This document shows positions 1-12,600 of a DNA stretch of 64,000 nucleotides, in pieces. The stretch's first letter is position 1; every line of letters starts with the position of its first letter. The stretch spans positions 1,426,001 to 1,490,000 of the forward strand of contig OZ005701.1 of the NCBI GenBank assembly GCA_963930775.1, given 5' to 3'. Below the pieces are notes generated by a model. The model had not been told where the DNA came from. It did no database searches and saw nothing but the letters and a program-made list of their open reading frames with translations. A program made the position numbers and the translations under genes. This stretch comes from Cliona cf. orientalis (taxonomy: Eukaryota > Porifera > Demospongiae > Clionaida > Clionaidae).

Positions 1-37
1 TCAGCTCAAACAGTATGGGGTACTAGAGACGATGTTT

Positions 38-983
38 TGACATCAATGGGGCGAGCCTCCGCGAACCCCACACAAGTATAAATGATTTGGTATACAGATC
101 GGAATTAATTTTATGATTGACTCGAGGGAGTGGAAACTATGGTTAGCTGCTCGGAACATGTCCCTAGCTACTCACAGTTCAGTGATGATTATTTTGCTAG
201 CAACAGTCACTTGTTCTTGATCTTTTTAGGGCCTTGAATCGCCTTGAATTTGGAGTCTCACATGGACCCTCTGCACTCAAATGTTTCGCTCTGCCTGCCT
301 AGAAAGACATTATTCTCTCTGTACATGTAGCCTTGCCCCTCTCAGTCTGAGTCTCTGCAGTTCTTCTTTTGAAATTTCTGATATTTGTTAATTTTCTGCT
401 TTTCTCAGTCTTTCTTCCTTTTCAGCCGCTCGATGTCACAGAGCTTGCCCTCTTTCTCTAGCTCTATGTTGAAGCACTCTCACGCTTGGCTCGTCGTATG
501 CGCATGCGCGTAACGGAAGAAATATTGCTTATCGTTGAAATAGAAGACGGGTATATACGGAATGACGGACTGCAGATATATACATATATATTAGTCTCGT
601 GCCCAGCCCCCTTCATGCACGCGCGAGAAAGGGTCTGGTGAAAAGGGCCGCACTACCGTGTCCCTCTGGAATGCAATAATTGTCGTTTTGGTGTGCGTTA
701 AATAAGAAATAAACCATACCATGCGCGCGCATAGCTATATATAGCAATAGGTCGGGCGCATGCGTGCAATAGACGATTACATTCCAATAGTCATGTGACT
801 ACGCTACTGCAATCTGATTGGCCACGTTCGATTTTCAACGTGGGGACACGGTAGTACGACCCTTTTCACCAGACCCTTTCTCGCGCGTGCATGGGCACGA
901 GACTAACATATATATATATATATACAAAACGGAAAATCTCGATTGACATCACTTGTGTGGGGCTCGCTTTGGCTCGCCCCAAT
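38..983. repeat. Inverted-repeat-flanked block at the left edge
   Basis: A roughly 40-bp segment at 38-90 (GGGGCGAGCC ... CCCCACACAAGT) recurs inverted at about 946-983. The two arms bracket about 0.9 kb that contains a separate 316-bp MITE (591-906). Between 300 and 500 the minus strand holds a short degraded coiled-coil-like reading interrupted by stops, which I could not build into a gene. The arms may be ends of an older, larger non-autonomous element. That is inference; no target-site duplication was found. Confidence 0.4.
591..906. mobile_element. MITE with ~70-bp terminal inverted repeats (TTAGTCTCGTGCCC ends)
   Basis: The left arm runs from TTAGTCTCGTGCCC (591) through a segment containing ATGCACGCGCGAGAAAGGG. 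The right arm is its reverse complement, ending GGGCACGAGACTAA at 906. The arms match over about 65-70 bp with few mismatches, and the interior has no open frame. The flanks are low-complexity TA repeats, so a target-site duplication cannot be judged. A fragment of the same family lies near 46020-46054 and a 46-bp mini-copy at 59508-59553. Confidence 0.8.
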
Positions 984-1120
984 TAAACTTTCACGTTGGG
1001 TGTGTAAAGTTATTTCATGAGATTTAATCTATGATTAAATTTTTATTAATAGGCCAAGGGGCTGGCCCGCGAGGGGTGATATCGAGATTTCATAGCCAGA
1101 TAAAACTATTTACAACATAC

Positions 1121-1364
1121 CTGTGACACCGAGGAAGTTCACGCCAAGCCATAAGTAGGGAAAGGAAGCACGAACCTGCTTGATGATCGGTAGCAGTTTT
1201 GCGGCGAAAAAGTCGTGGTTGATCAGGAACACGCCCTGCGCACCTTCACGAACAGCCACGGTCACGTTACGCTTTGCTTGCTCAAAGTTTTGTACGTGAA
1301 TCACCGGGAAAACTGCTGGAGCGGCCCCAGTCTTGAACAGCTTGTGAAAGACGCCTCGTTCCAT
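1121..1364 (-). CDS. First exon of a TIM-barrel-like conserved protein (partial)
   Basis: The ATG on the minus strand at 1364-1362 opens 81 codons and one base, followed by a consensus donor (GTATGT) at 1120-1115. The peptide has an alternating strand/helix pattern (FPVIHVQN, GAQGVFLINHDFF, FPYLWLGVNFLG) typical of the first units of a TIM barrel, loosely like BtpA-type or phosphoribosyl-anthranilate-isomerase-like barrels. No further exon could be assigned to the left, where the sequence is repeat-rich, so the rest probably lies outside the window. It is head-to-head with the 1599 gene, with 234 bp between the starts. The fold is inferred from pattern only and the function is unknown. Confidence 0.6.
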
Positions 1365-1598
1365 CCTCCAAGATCCTTTAATTAATAACCTTTATCCTTT
1401 GATCTTTGGACCGCGCGTCATTATTTTTGCGCATGCGTATAGTGAACCATCGACGCCACAACGCCCACACAAAGGAGGAGTAGCTGGCGACTGCTGGCGT
1501 ATGGCAGCCCAGCCCCCACAACGTTGATGGGATGTACAAACGTACATGGACGTGAATTTTCAGAGAGCTGAGCGCTGAAATTATTAATTTTTGTCAAG

Positions 1599-2279
1599 AT
1601 GCCTAACACGGGGATGCTAGACCATAGTGCCTACCGATCGGGGCCAAACGGTAGGAGAAGGAGTCTTGTGCACTGGATGGAAGCCTGGCCCTCGACCAGT
1701 GGCTACCAAACAGTGAGACAGACCCACAGAATAAACACTTTCTCCAGATACTTTCATAACCAAATCCAGGTGAGTACCTAACTCCTCTTCATCATTATAC
1801 ACGCATAATATAAAATTTAATAGATTCTACATTCTCTATAATCCTTGTTCCTTTAATAATATAGCATGTAGACTATGGAGATTGAGTTTGTTACACCTCA
1901 ACTGTAATTAATTTTCAGCAATCAATTCCAGAATCTATGAAAGTGTATGTCAAATTATCACCATTTTACACCTCCTTTTGCATACAATGTCATAATTATT
2001 ATAGATCTACATCTCTTGCACACATTCAATTAATTATAGTACCAGCAGCAGCTGAGCTGCTCTCTGAGTCGCCCAGGTAGCTCTACCCCTAGGCAGGCCA
2101 TGGGGAACTCCATCTCTCCCTTCCACACTGGCATGAAGCCAACCTGTGGCTACTTCTTCTCTCGAGAGACGGACAACCTGAAGAGAAAGATTGGAATCCC
2201 CCCCTCAAATCTGGTCGCTTGGAGATCCTCCCACACTCATTCTGCATTTGTTAGGCCAATAAGATCCAGGACTGCTTAA
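1599..2279 (+). CDS. Small two-exon uncharacterised protein, 134 aa
   Basis: Exon 1 is 1599-1769 (57 codons), ending in the donor GTGAGT. Exon 2 is 2046-2279 (77 codons plus stop TAA), with the acceptor at the CAG run at 2043-2048; splicing one CAG later would remove one Gln. The protein is basic and rich in Ser, Arg, Tyr and Trp, with no membrane segment or signal peptide. Motifs include NTFSRYFHNQIQ and CGYFFSRETDNLKRKIG. Its size and composition resemble small ciliary microtubule-associated proteins, but I do not recognise the family. The start is close to and divergent from the 1364 gene, suggesting a shared promoter. Confidence 0.6.
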
Positions 2280-2679
2280 AAGCAATAATACAGTTACTTT
2301 TTTTTATGTATGTCATGTGGAATTTTTGTGGAATTTTTTTTGTACACTCAGTTTTTGTTGTCAATTCTTTGTTGCATTTAGACTAGGCCTAAAGCTGCTT
2401 CCCTTTCTACATTCACCCTAAAAATATTACTGCTTTTGGTTGGTATCTTTATGGTTATTCACTCGTGTTCCTCGGCATGGCCAGCATTCTTGGAATACCT
2501 GATACCCTGTGAATATGGCACGTAACAAATGAAACGGGGTATCCCCTCTGCTCGAAGCAAACGGATACGATTGAACTTTGACCTTGCAAACATTCGCGCC
2601 GAACAGTTCACCCCCTCAAAACAAGTGGCGCTAGTCCATTAGTCTCGTTTTCGAAGCTGAGGTCAAGGATCGAGGACTA

Positions 2680-5600
2680 ATGGACGAGCGAGTAGTGAAT
2701 TTCACGGTAGAGGCGGAACAGAGCTTGAAGGAGGTTTCCTACGCCATAAAGGAGGGCGCCATGAGTTCGTCGCTCAAGTCAAGCGGGGAGGTGGCCTACT
2801 TCAACCTGACAACGAGAGAAGGCAGCCAGTTTACAGTCAGGCTCTGCATGAAAGGATTTCAAGTAAGTTTGAAATTGTCAAGGGATCTCAGTCAATGAAG
2901 ATTGTTACCCGTAGTATAGTTAATTATTTTTACTTCATAGTAAGCTTATATTAAAAAAGGTTATCATAGATGATGAATGTTGCCATAGATTATATATTAT
3001 TATAATCTATGATGTTGCACAGTGAAAGTACAAAAATTTTGGCAAGTGCGCCAACTTTGATTGATATTACAAATGGCCCCTGGGCTTAGTATGGTACAAG
3101 CTTCATTGGCCAACTGTAGCGTGGCAATATCGAGAGTCATGGCTAGTCTTGACCAAATATGGAAAATGTCTCTCTCTCTCATGATAATTATTGCAGTCAC
3201 TGGTTGCGTCAAGTAGTAGTATGTTTGTGGTGATGTTTTTGATAAGCCAGATATTCCTCAAAGATTACAAATATCCATTGTTGGTAGCTGCTCTCTGCTG
3301 GCATATCAGTGGCTTGCACGTTCAGTCATTGTGCCACAGCAAGCAGACACACACTTAGTCTAGAGGTTGGTCTCCCCTACCTGATTTATTTCAAGGGGCT
3401 AGGGGATGCTTATGTCCCCCTTGGGATTGATTTGCCCCCTCCCCTTCCCTGGCTTTCCCTACATTTATGGGGTTACCCCCATTTGATTTATATCCCTCCC
3501 TCGCCCTTGAATTTTGACACCAACTTAGTATTTGCCCTCTTGAGGTTTGAGAGTGGCTGTAAAGAATTAACTATGCCTGCTTCAAATCAGCTGGTTCAGT
3601 AATAATTATTAAAATACACTAGACTGTGCTTATTTTAACTCGTCAACCGAGCTATTTTAATGCCGTGAAGCATGTAGAGTGCTGTTCGTTATTATTATTA
3701 TTATTGGCCATCGGCAAAGTGCAAGACAATTGCTTGTACATTCTCATGGAACTCTCTTGAGCACACACTTATGAATCAGTACTGTTGTGTCCACTATAGC
3801 TACATGAAGCTCGCACCGTACATGTACATGTAGTTTGAATTAGTAATAGGGCGGGCATGTCCACATTGCAGCATGGATACCAACTGCTACCCACATGCAC
3901 ATCATTATTGTTAAGCCTTGCTGCGCTCTACTGACAACCACATGACTATCGATTCATCCTACATGACTGTACTATAATAATAATAGTATATGTCGATGTT
4001 GCTCATGTATATAGCCATAGGTTCAAGGTATAACATGCTTGAGAGTAGAATGTCATACATAAACATGTTAGGATTACAGCGTATTATTAATGTAGTATAT
4101 CCTTTAATGTACCTGTGTCATAGTGTACATGCATACCTAATGCCTAACGTAGCACCATCTTTAGTTATGTGCACTACAGCATGCAACCAAAGGGAATTTG
4201 GGTACGAGGCTATAATATGCTATTGTGCGATCAATTCATTTGTATGTGTGAGTCTTTTAGTGTTTGGAATGAGAGGAGTTATGATAAACAATTTCAAAGT
4301 TAGCTGTGTACTTAACCCGGGTGGGTCAAAACAAATTGTTCCTCGGTCACGTTCAACACCCATATGCCCAGCAGTGACGTGCCATAATAATAATAATAAT
4401 ATTATACTACCTTCTAAACTAAACACTACATTATAACACCAATAGAACTGCTTTCTCGATGGTCGAACCAATTATTAATTGTGCTTATCACCAAGTCGGC
4501 GGACTATGGACAATAAAGTGCGATGAAACAAACAGCATTGATGGAGGAAAGAGGAGTAGAGGGTGATGAGGTGATGTGGGTGGTTGATATGGTTCCTTCA
4601 TCTGGATTGAATTTAAACTATGTTGTGCAAACTTGGAATTTGAGCATGCAATCTGTCACTCGTAATTTGACAACTAATTTCGTACATCTTTGAAATGAGT
4701 GTTGAACCACTTGTAATCAAAAGTAGTTACATCCCCAGTATAAATTTACTTTTTTGCGGTTATTAGGTAATTATGTTGTAATTATGATGTAACCTATGTC
4801 GTCATAGCGCTAAAATTCAGAGCCTTTACAGAACACTTCTGAGACCTGAAAATCCACAGAACCATATATTAACTTACATACATATCCAGCGAATACATTA
4901 AAAGCTGAGTGCTACTTTCTCCGACAAGTAATGCCAGCCGAACTTCACGCGTTCTCTTGGCTGACGTAATCCTGTGGATAAATAAAGCTATAGCCTTGCG
5001 CTATTTATAGCACGCGTCATGCCACGACCGATCTGAAGTTCGGAAGCTGTACTGTGCTGTCGAGTTCATCTCCTTTGATTGAAGCATCGAAACTCGATGT
5101 CGAAAGTTGATCTTAGACTCCATCTCTGCGATTGAGGCCCCGGCATCGATGTGTGTATTGACGACCTTTACCACATGCACCATTAGAACTATGCAGCCAC
5201 TGGGGATGTGGTCAAGGGTTCATAATAAACACAAAGTGACATCGTTTTTGACTGCTATTTGCCCCCGAGGATTACTAGAGTATCCAATCGAAACGTTGAC
5301 AGGTTTACTGAATAGTAAATAGGCCGTACCCATTAATAACATCAATGTGCTCCCTAAAAACCACTGTTTACTATTGCAGGGGCCATTCATAATGTGATAT
5401 TATATCTGACCAAGAAATCACTGTTTTACCTATGTACTTTCTTAGAGAAAGGGAGGGAGGGAGAGAACAGTAATCAAAGGGGTCTTCCCCTTAGATTATA
5501 TTCAAATTGTAAACATACCGATCCTAGTTGTAATAAATACTGTGATCTGATTGGTCAGGAGCAGGTATCTATTTCTCATATAAACCTATAAAAAGCTCAT

Positions 5601-6055
5601 ATAAACCTGTAAAAAAGTGTTGCCTATGGTTAGGATTGTTGCTAGGCAGCAGTTTATATGTCAAGCCTATGGGTATTGTTGCTAGGATCTAAAGTTATTA
5701 GACACTATTTAGTCGGTTTCTAAATCACGTAGAAACCTCCTAAACAGTGTCTAACTATTATTTAGTGACCAGACATTAATTTTACACGACAGTGTAGTAT
5801 CCTCCATGCTCCAATTGTTTCACGTTCTGTGTGCACTTAACTCGCGTTGGTATGTCACCTTCCTACCCACGGACACAGGTTGTTGGCCACAGCTATGATA
5901 ATGTGGAGCTGGAAGAGACAGATGGTGACTCAAGGGAAAACACAGAGCCAGTATTTGAGACTGTCTATGCTCTTTTAAACCACTTGAGCCCCAGCTATCA
6001 GACGACATTCAACTCGGCAGTCGCTGATAAGCTCAATGAAATCTCCGAGTCATAA
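2680..6055 (+). CDS. GSKIP: GSK3B-interacting protein
   Basis: Exon 1 is 2680-2862 and exon 2 is 5879-6055, separated by a 3.0-kb phase-0 intron. The product is 119 aa, against 139 aa in human. Exon 1 carries the DUF727/GSKIP fold start (VEAEQSLKEVSYAI, then GEVAYFNLTTRE). Exon 2 carries VVGHSYD and the C-terminal helix FETVYALLNHLSPSYQ, which matches the conserved GSK3-binding segment (ETVYSLLDTLSPAYR in human). In vertebrates the protein binds and inhibits GSK3-beta and also anchors PKA-RII through an N-terminal helix. The sponge protein is shorter at the N-terminus but keeps the region homologous to that helix (VNFTVEAEQSLKEV). Whether it binds PKA is not decided here. The intron holds no recognisable gene. 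Confidence 0.9.
5698..5754. repeat. Imperfect 57-bp palindrome in the GSKIP intron
   Basis: TTAGACACTATTTAG on the left is answered by CTAAACAGTGTCTAA on the right, with matching inner arms (GGTTTCTA / TAGAAACC). It could fold as a hairpin or be a tiny MITE or solo inverted repeat. It carries no coding sequence. Confidence 0.6.
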
Positions 6056-6534
6056 TAGACATTGCAATATTGGTTTTTAGCAATAATTGGTTATAATTAT
6101 TACTGCACAGCATATTAAGTTTTAATAGCAATCCCATAATATTATTTAATTTTGTTGTGATCCTCATTTATACATCTTTGTTTCATGTACTATACAGCAC
6201 AGCATTGTACGTACATAGTGTGTGTATCCACATGTTTGACATGTATACCACTTTTACAACATGAAACTATTTTTGCCATAATTATGAATGGTGAATGATA
6301 GTGTCATAAAAATAGATATTTCCTAGTATGGTAATGAAAGGTGACTGAGTTTCACAGTTGACTGTACACACGTAATATTATTGTTACGGTCATAGGAAGA
6401 ATAGTACTCCAGTATATACCGATAAATTGCAGCATAGTGTAGCACGTAATTATTATAATATCGCTTGAATGTACGTATACGTTGCCATTCCCTGCTATAG
6501 CTTCGGGTAGCGGTAGAGCTATATATAACTTAGC

Positions 6535-9500
6535 CTAGTCGTTGGGCCCAAAGGAAAATACTGAGTCAGTATCAAACCACGACAGGTTTTCCTCTGATAT
6601 CATTTTTCCAACAGTCTTCTGCTTTCCATAGACCCTACTGTTGCGATTCTTCAGTGGCTTTCTAACTGATGATGGCTGCCTTGCGCTCGATGAGACTGTG
6701 GTTGTGCAGGCCCCAGAGCTAGTGGTAGACGCTTTCCTCACAGTTACATTGCTAGTCACCTGCACAAAATAGAATTGATGGGGAACCAGTATGGCAATCA
6801 CTAAATTTTCAACTTATTGTGGTACATGTATACTCATAGAATAAATGGAGCAAGATGGAAATTAATATGAACTACAGTTGAACCCCTCTATTTCAGACAC
6901 TCGAAGGACAGTTTAAAGTGTCCTGATTAAAAAATGTGCCCTCACTACATGGGTGTCCTTATGGAGGGGTTCCATAGTAGCTTTCTTCGATAATAATGAT
7001 TTCCTAAATGTAATTTGAGGGTCTTACCCGTGGTGTTTTTGGCTTTTTGAAAATGGTTTCATCATCCTCCATCATAGTGTCCGGCAGCACCTTCTCCTCA
7101 CCCTCTTCACTCTGATATTTCATCCTCTTTGACCTACACAAAGTATGCTTGCTGAGTTTTTAAGGTGTCACCACCATAAATGTAAAAATTAATTTGGACT
7201 AGCCTGTAAGTTTGCTATCTCAGTGGATAAAGGAGGGAGTTCTAAGACAATACATTTACAGACATAATGAGCAAAAATAAGTTTGAATAAGAGAGAGGGA
7301 GTATCTGTGGTTAAGAATATTCATTAGGCTATGAATCCATATCAAAGGATAAATATTTTAATGACATTGTTTAACATTAATTTTATGTACCTGTTGTTTT
7401 TTGGAGTGCTGGGCGGAGGGCGATTTTTACTGCTGCTCCTTGGTAGAGAACACACTCGATAGTTGTACATGCGGCTAGGGGTGGATGGTACACGGGCTGA
7501 ACTGACGCTATTACTGTCATTATTAGTAGGGGCGGCAGGGGTGGAGGGGATGTTGGTTGTGGTTGTGGTGATCTTGGGGTGCTGTCCAAGCTTGTTGGGA
7601 GTAGTGTAGCTGTTGTTGTATGCAGGGTACTTTGGCGACTCCAAGACTGTTTCAAAAGTACAATATATGAAATTATAATATACATACAATACATTATGTA
7701 TAATGCATAACATGCATAGGTGTTTATTTCATGGACTATATCAGCAATTAAGTGTTCAAGAATGCACATATCAGCATATTACCCTCCAAATCACAAATAT
7801 TGAATCCCACCCAAATTATATTATAAAGGTATTGTGCACATTTGAAGTACACGACATTGTATAATAATCTACCTGGATTGTGGGGAGTAATGCTGTGCAG
7901 TGGAGTGGAGCTAGTCAGAGGTGTAGTGGCAGATCGTCGAGGAGTGGCAGGAGCAACGCAGCTGGGCTATACAGGTACGCGGGAGATGGAGGGAGGGGGG
8001 AGAGAGAGAGAAAGAAAGAGAGAGAGAGGAGGAGGAGAAAGAGAGAGGGGGAGAGAACGTTTATCTCATTAATAATATTAAATATGTGATGATTGGATTG
8101 GATGTACCTTGCTCTGCATGCACTCCACTGCCTTGAGCAGCTCTTTGATCTCCTCACTCTTGACAGTGACCTCTAACCTTGCATGCTCGAGTTGTGTCCG
8201 AGCTTCATCCAGCTTACTCTGGCTTGCCTCCTGTAACCACAGAGAGTGAAATTATTTATGTACAACAATTGAGGTATCTTGACCTAATCTTATTCCACAA
8301 AAAATTTATAGCCCCATTAATTTATTGCTAGTTCGTAATTAAAATTTAATTGCCTTACTTTTGCTTTCTCAGTGTCCTCCAGCTGTTGTTTCAGAGCAGT
8401 GATGCTCTTTTCTCTCTGTTGCACCATCTTTTCATTCTCAGTGGAGTATCGTTGCATCGTTGAGCAAAGCTCATTAACCTACATGACGAGAGGGGCTAGA
8501 TGTCAGTCATCCCATCTAAATACCAATAGTCCCTATCAGGTTGAGCATTCAGCCTATTCTCTTAGGTCCTTAAGTACCCCCCCCCCTTCCCCCCGCCATG
8601 CCTAAAGCTGTCAAGCTCCCCCACAGACTGAAGGAAAAGAATACTCTGTGTATCTATCTAGACTTACATGAGTGTCGTAGGCTTTCTTGGCGTCATCTCT
8701 CTCCTGCGCAGCATTTGAGGCTTCCTTCTTGTATTTCTCAATCAACTCACTCAATTCTCCCGTTTGCAGCTTCATTTGGCTTCGCAAATCAGAAAGCTAT
8801 TCACATAAAGCAACAACGGTCCAGGACAGTATGAATAATCACTGACTGATTATCAGTCAAAAAATTTCAAAATAGTATAACATGTGATGTAAGTGTGTAT
8901 GTACATGTACCTCATTTTGCAGTCCCTTGGAGTGAGAGAGTTGAGTTGTGAGAGATTCCTGAAGTCTCTTGTTCTCTTCTTTCAGCTGATCCAACTCGGA
9001 GCACCTTGACGTCAGCTCAGTCTGCCAAAAAGGGTTATCCCAGAAGTATATATCTGCATAGAATTTATTATTATTATAATGTGCTGTACCTCATTTTTGG
9101 TAAGAGTCTCCAGCCGTGCTTTCAGACCAGCTATCTCTGTTTCCCTCTCTTGTTTTGAATTCTTCAAGCTTTCTATGCACTCCTGGAACTAGAAAATTAA
9201 GGAGAAACAATACAATGTACCATATCATTTTACATTACTAGTTTTGGCCTAGTATTCATAATTGGAGTACTAAATTACATGCTCTAGCACAGTTTGGCTG
9301 CTATCAACACAGACATGAATTCAAATGAATGAACATGAATGCCTCCATCCATAGTAGGCTAAGCCTGAGCTATCATGCATGTCTTATTAAATTTTATCCA
9401 TTCACCTTATTGGCCCCTTGCTTGCTGCTCCTCTCTTGCTGTTCCAAGTTGCTCTGTGTTTCATGAAGCTGACTACTCAGCTGCGAGGTTTGTGCCTCAA

Positions 9501-9658
9501 GCCTAGCCTTATCACTCTCTAGAGCCCCTATTTGCTCATGTAGCTGTGCCTGGTTCTCCTTCCACTCCGCTTGAGCCACCTCAAACTCAGATTGGGATTT
9601 AGTTAGTGAGGCCTGGTAGTGTGTATATGTCATTGAATGAGAGAGAGAGAGAGGAAGG

Positions 9659-9694
<36 letters not shown>

Positions 9695-12600
9695 AAAAAT
9701 TGAAATAATATACATTGTTGTAGGATCGGTACCTGAGCAGCCACAATACTGTCATCTTTCTCTTTGATCTCTTTGCTCATTGTCTCCATCACCTCCCCGA
9801 GGTCTACCAGCTGGCAACTCAAGGTTTCCTTCTCCTTCAAAATTACCTCTTTCTCACTCTTCTCACTGGCAAGGAATTGCTCAAGATTGGCACAGCTTCT
9901 GTACGAAGCCTCCAGTTGCACGTTAGCTTCATCTATCTCGGTACGTAGTTTGCCACACTCAGCAGTCAGTGTTTCCTCCACAGTGTGTAGCTTAGTAGCC
10001 AGTTCATGTTTGGCAAGGATAAGATCTTCCTTTAGGTGCTGCTCTGCTGAGAGAGTGGACTCCATTTTGACCAACTTCTCGTTAAACATAGCCTAAATAT
10101 ACAATCAAGTGTTTTTGTACAAGTATTTTAATATAATCATGTATATTGGGTCTGGAAGGGACTATAATACACCCGTAAACACAAAAAAATCAAGCAATAC
10201 ACTTTTGGGAAGCATCAACTCCTCATGATGTACATCAGCTTTCCTCCCTGGTTCCCCAGACCCTATTCCTAGCTTTTTAACACATTGAAAAAAAAAAGAA
10301 AAACAGGGAGGCTGGTGACGAGGCTAGCTAGGCTAGCTAGACTCCTACCTCGTTTTGCTTTATGGCATCCTGTGCAATAACCAGTAGCTGCTCCTTCTCT
10401 GCGAGTTGTGACTGCGACTGAGTGAGTTGTCTTTGCAGGTCATCCATCCTTACCTCCAGCTGACTGGCCTCACTGTCATGAACACACAGCGCATGCTCCA
10501 GGTTCGCTACAGAAGTGATATTGTATAATAAAATTATTATCGTATGATAGAAATTTTCACTGGATAAAAATTTCACCAAGCCTGGCTACTTAAATTTGTA
10601 TTGCAGAAAAATTTGGCCTATACATTAGCAGAGGACAAAAAAAATTTTTCTCCTGGCAAAATTTCCACATACATGGTATACAAGAGCTATAATACTGTAC
10701 TGTAGGATGGGTTTTAATTGCGTAGTTTAATGATTAATTGCGAAACATAGAAAAACTCGCAATTCGCAATTAATAGATACTCGCAATTGAAACCCGACCT
10801 ACGGTAATATAGAAGTACAAAACTATTTGGCCTGGCCCATCCCTGTTAGTTCAAAAATTGCACCTTTTTCTTTGCTGAGTTGGTCACACTGAAGGCCTTT
10901 ATCTTGTACCTGCTCTTTGAGCTGTTCAATACATTTCCTATGATCAGCGCATTGTCCTTCAAGTGAAGCAATCTGCACGCACCATACAGTAAAAATGAAC
11001 GACAGAATATTGGAAAAATTAATGCAGTTGCACATTCAAACCTTGCTGTGGGCTTCATCAAGCTGCTCTCTCAGTTGTTCACAGGTATTTGTCAGCGATG
11101 CATTCTTCTTCCTCTCTGCATTTACTATAATAAAGAAAAGTATACAATAATATTATTATACAAATACAAGGAGCCTGCCTCACAATTGACATCACACAGG
11201 TATGTATAACAAATACTGTGATCCAATTGGTCACTCAGAGGCCCGAGGCTGTAGCATCCCGAGCAAAGCGAAGTGAAATAGTGGACCTCCAACTGACCAA
11301 TCAGATTGCTGACCTACATTACCCTACAATACCTTATAATACCTTACAATACGTAGCTACATTGCCCTATAGTTGTAACAAATACTGTGATCCGATTGGT
11401 CACTCAGAGGCCCGAGGCTGTAGCATCCTGAGCAAACCGAAGTGAAGTAGTGGACCGCCAACTGACCAATCAGATTCCTGACCTATATTACCCTACAATA
11501 CCTTACAATACCTTATAATACCTACAATACCTACATTACCCTATAGTTGTAACAAATACTGTAATTCGATTGGTCACACAGGGGCCCGAGGCTGTAGCAT
11601 CCCGAGCAAAGCAAAGTGAAGTAGTGGACTGCCAACTGACCAATCAGATTCCTGACCTACATTACCCTACAATACCTTACAATACCTTACAATACTTTAC
11701 AATACCTTACAATACCTACAAGCGAAATATTTTACTATAATATCCCGATCTACGATATTTTATGATAATCCTGCATGCATGTGCCATTGTGTATAATAGG
11801 TGGGAGAGAGGGTCAAGGATAGTCATCTACGACAGCTCTGGTGGCCTGAACACGTACATCAGGATGGAGAATGGAGAGGTACTGAGGAACCAGCAAATTC
11901 AACTAACATAAGATACTTTTGCTATACTATGACATGTATAATTATAAGTGCCTTTGAAGAAACTTGGTATGTATAATATGGCATAGTCTAACATGTTCAG
12001 GACCATGGTAGCTGCTTTCATCTGCTCAAGAGCTACATTTTGGTTTTTGTTCCAGCTCCATAGCTCTTTCCGTTGCCGAGATACACTTTGGCGCGCGCCG
12101 CGGTATAGAATTAATGATATTCATAGCTTTTAATTAATTACGTCACAGTCTGTACATTCCATCGTGAAAACCATACGCGTTTTGCTACCCCCTGTCCCAG
12201 CTCAATAAATAGCATTTTCTGGGAGGTACTATCGCTAGACGGTGTCAGGGGTATCCCCTCTGGCACCTGCAGCTGAAAACTGCACATGGTCCTGGGCATA
12301 TATGGCTTAGGGGTCGCCCAGGTTCCTCCCTTGAATACCCCCCATCCCTGGAAGTATGCCAGCTGCGGTAATGTCCGCAGGGTCACTCCCAAACGGATCA
12401 CCGAAGCTGCGGCACCTCGGCCCGGGGGGAGGGATGATTGGGACTATTTTTTTTTTTTTCAAATCAAATTCAAATTTTCAAATGATCCCAATAGTAATAT
12501 TTATTGAACAGGCCCACTATAATAATGATACACAGTTCACCAAAATTGCTAATTTTACCAACATTAATTACCCTTTTCGCTGCTGTCACCTAAAGCACCA

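Noticed and set aside
3990..4436. 148-codon frame in the GSKIP intron
   Set aside because: AT-rich composition, ends in ATAAT repeats, no recognisable motif and no splice partners. Consistent with chance.
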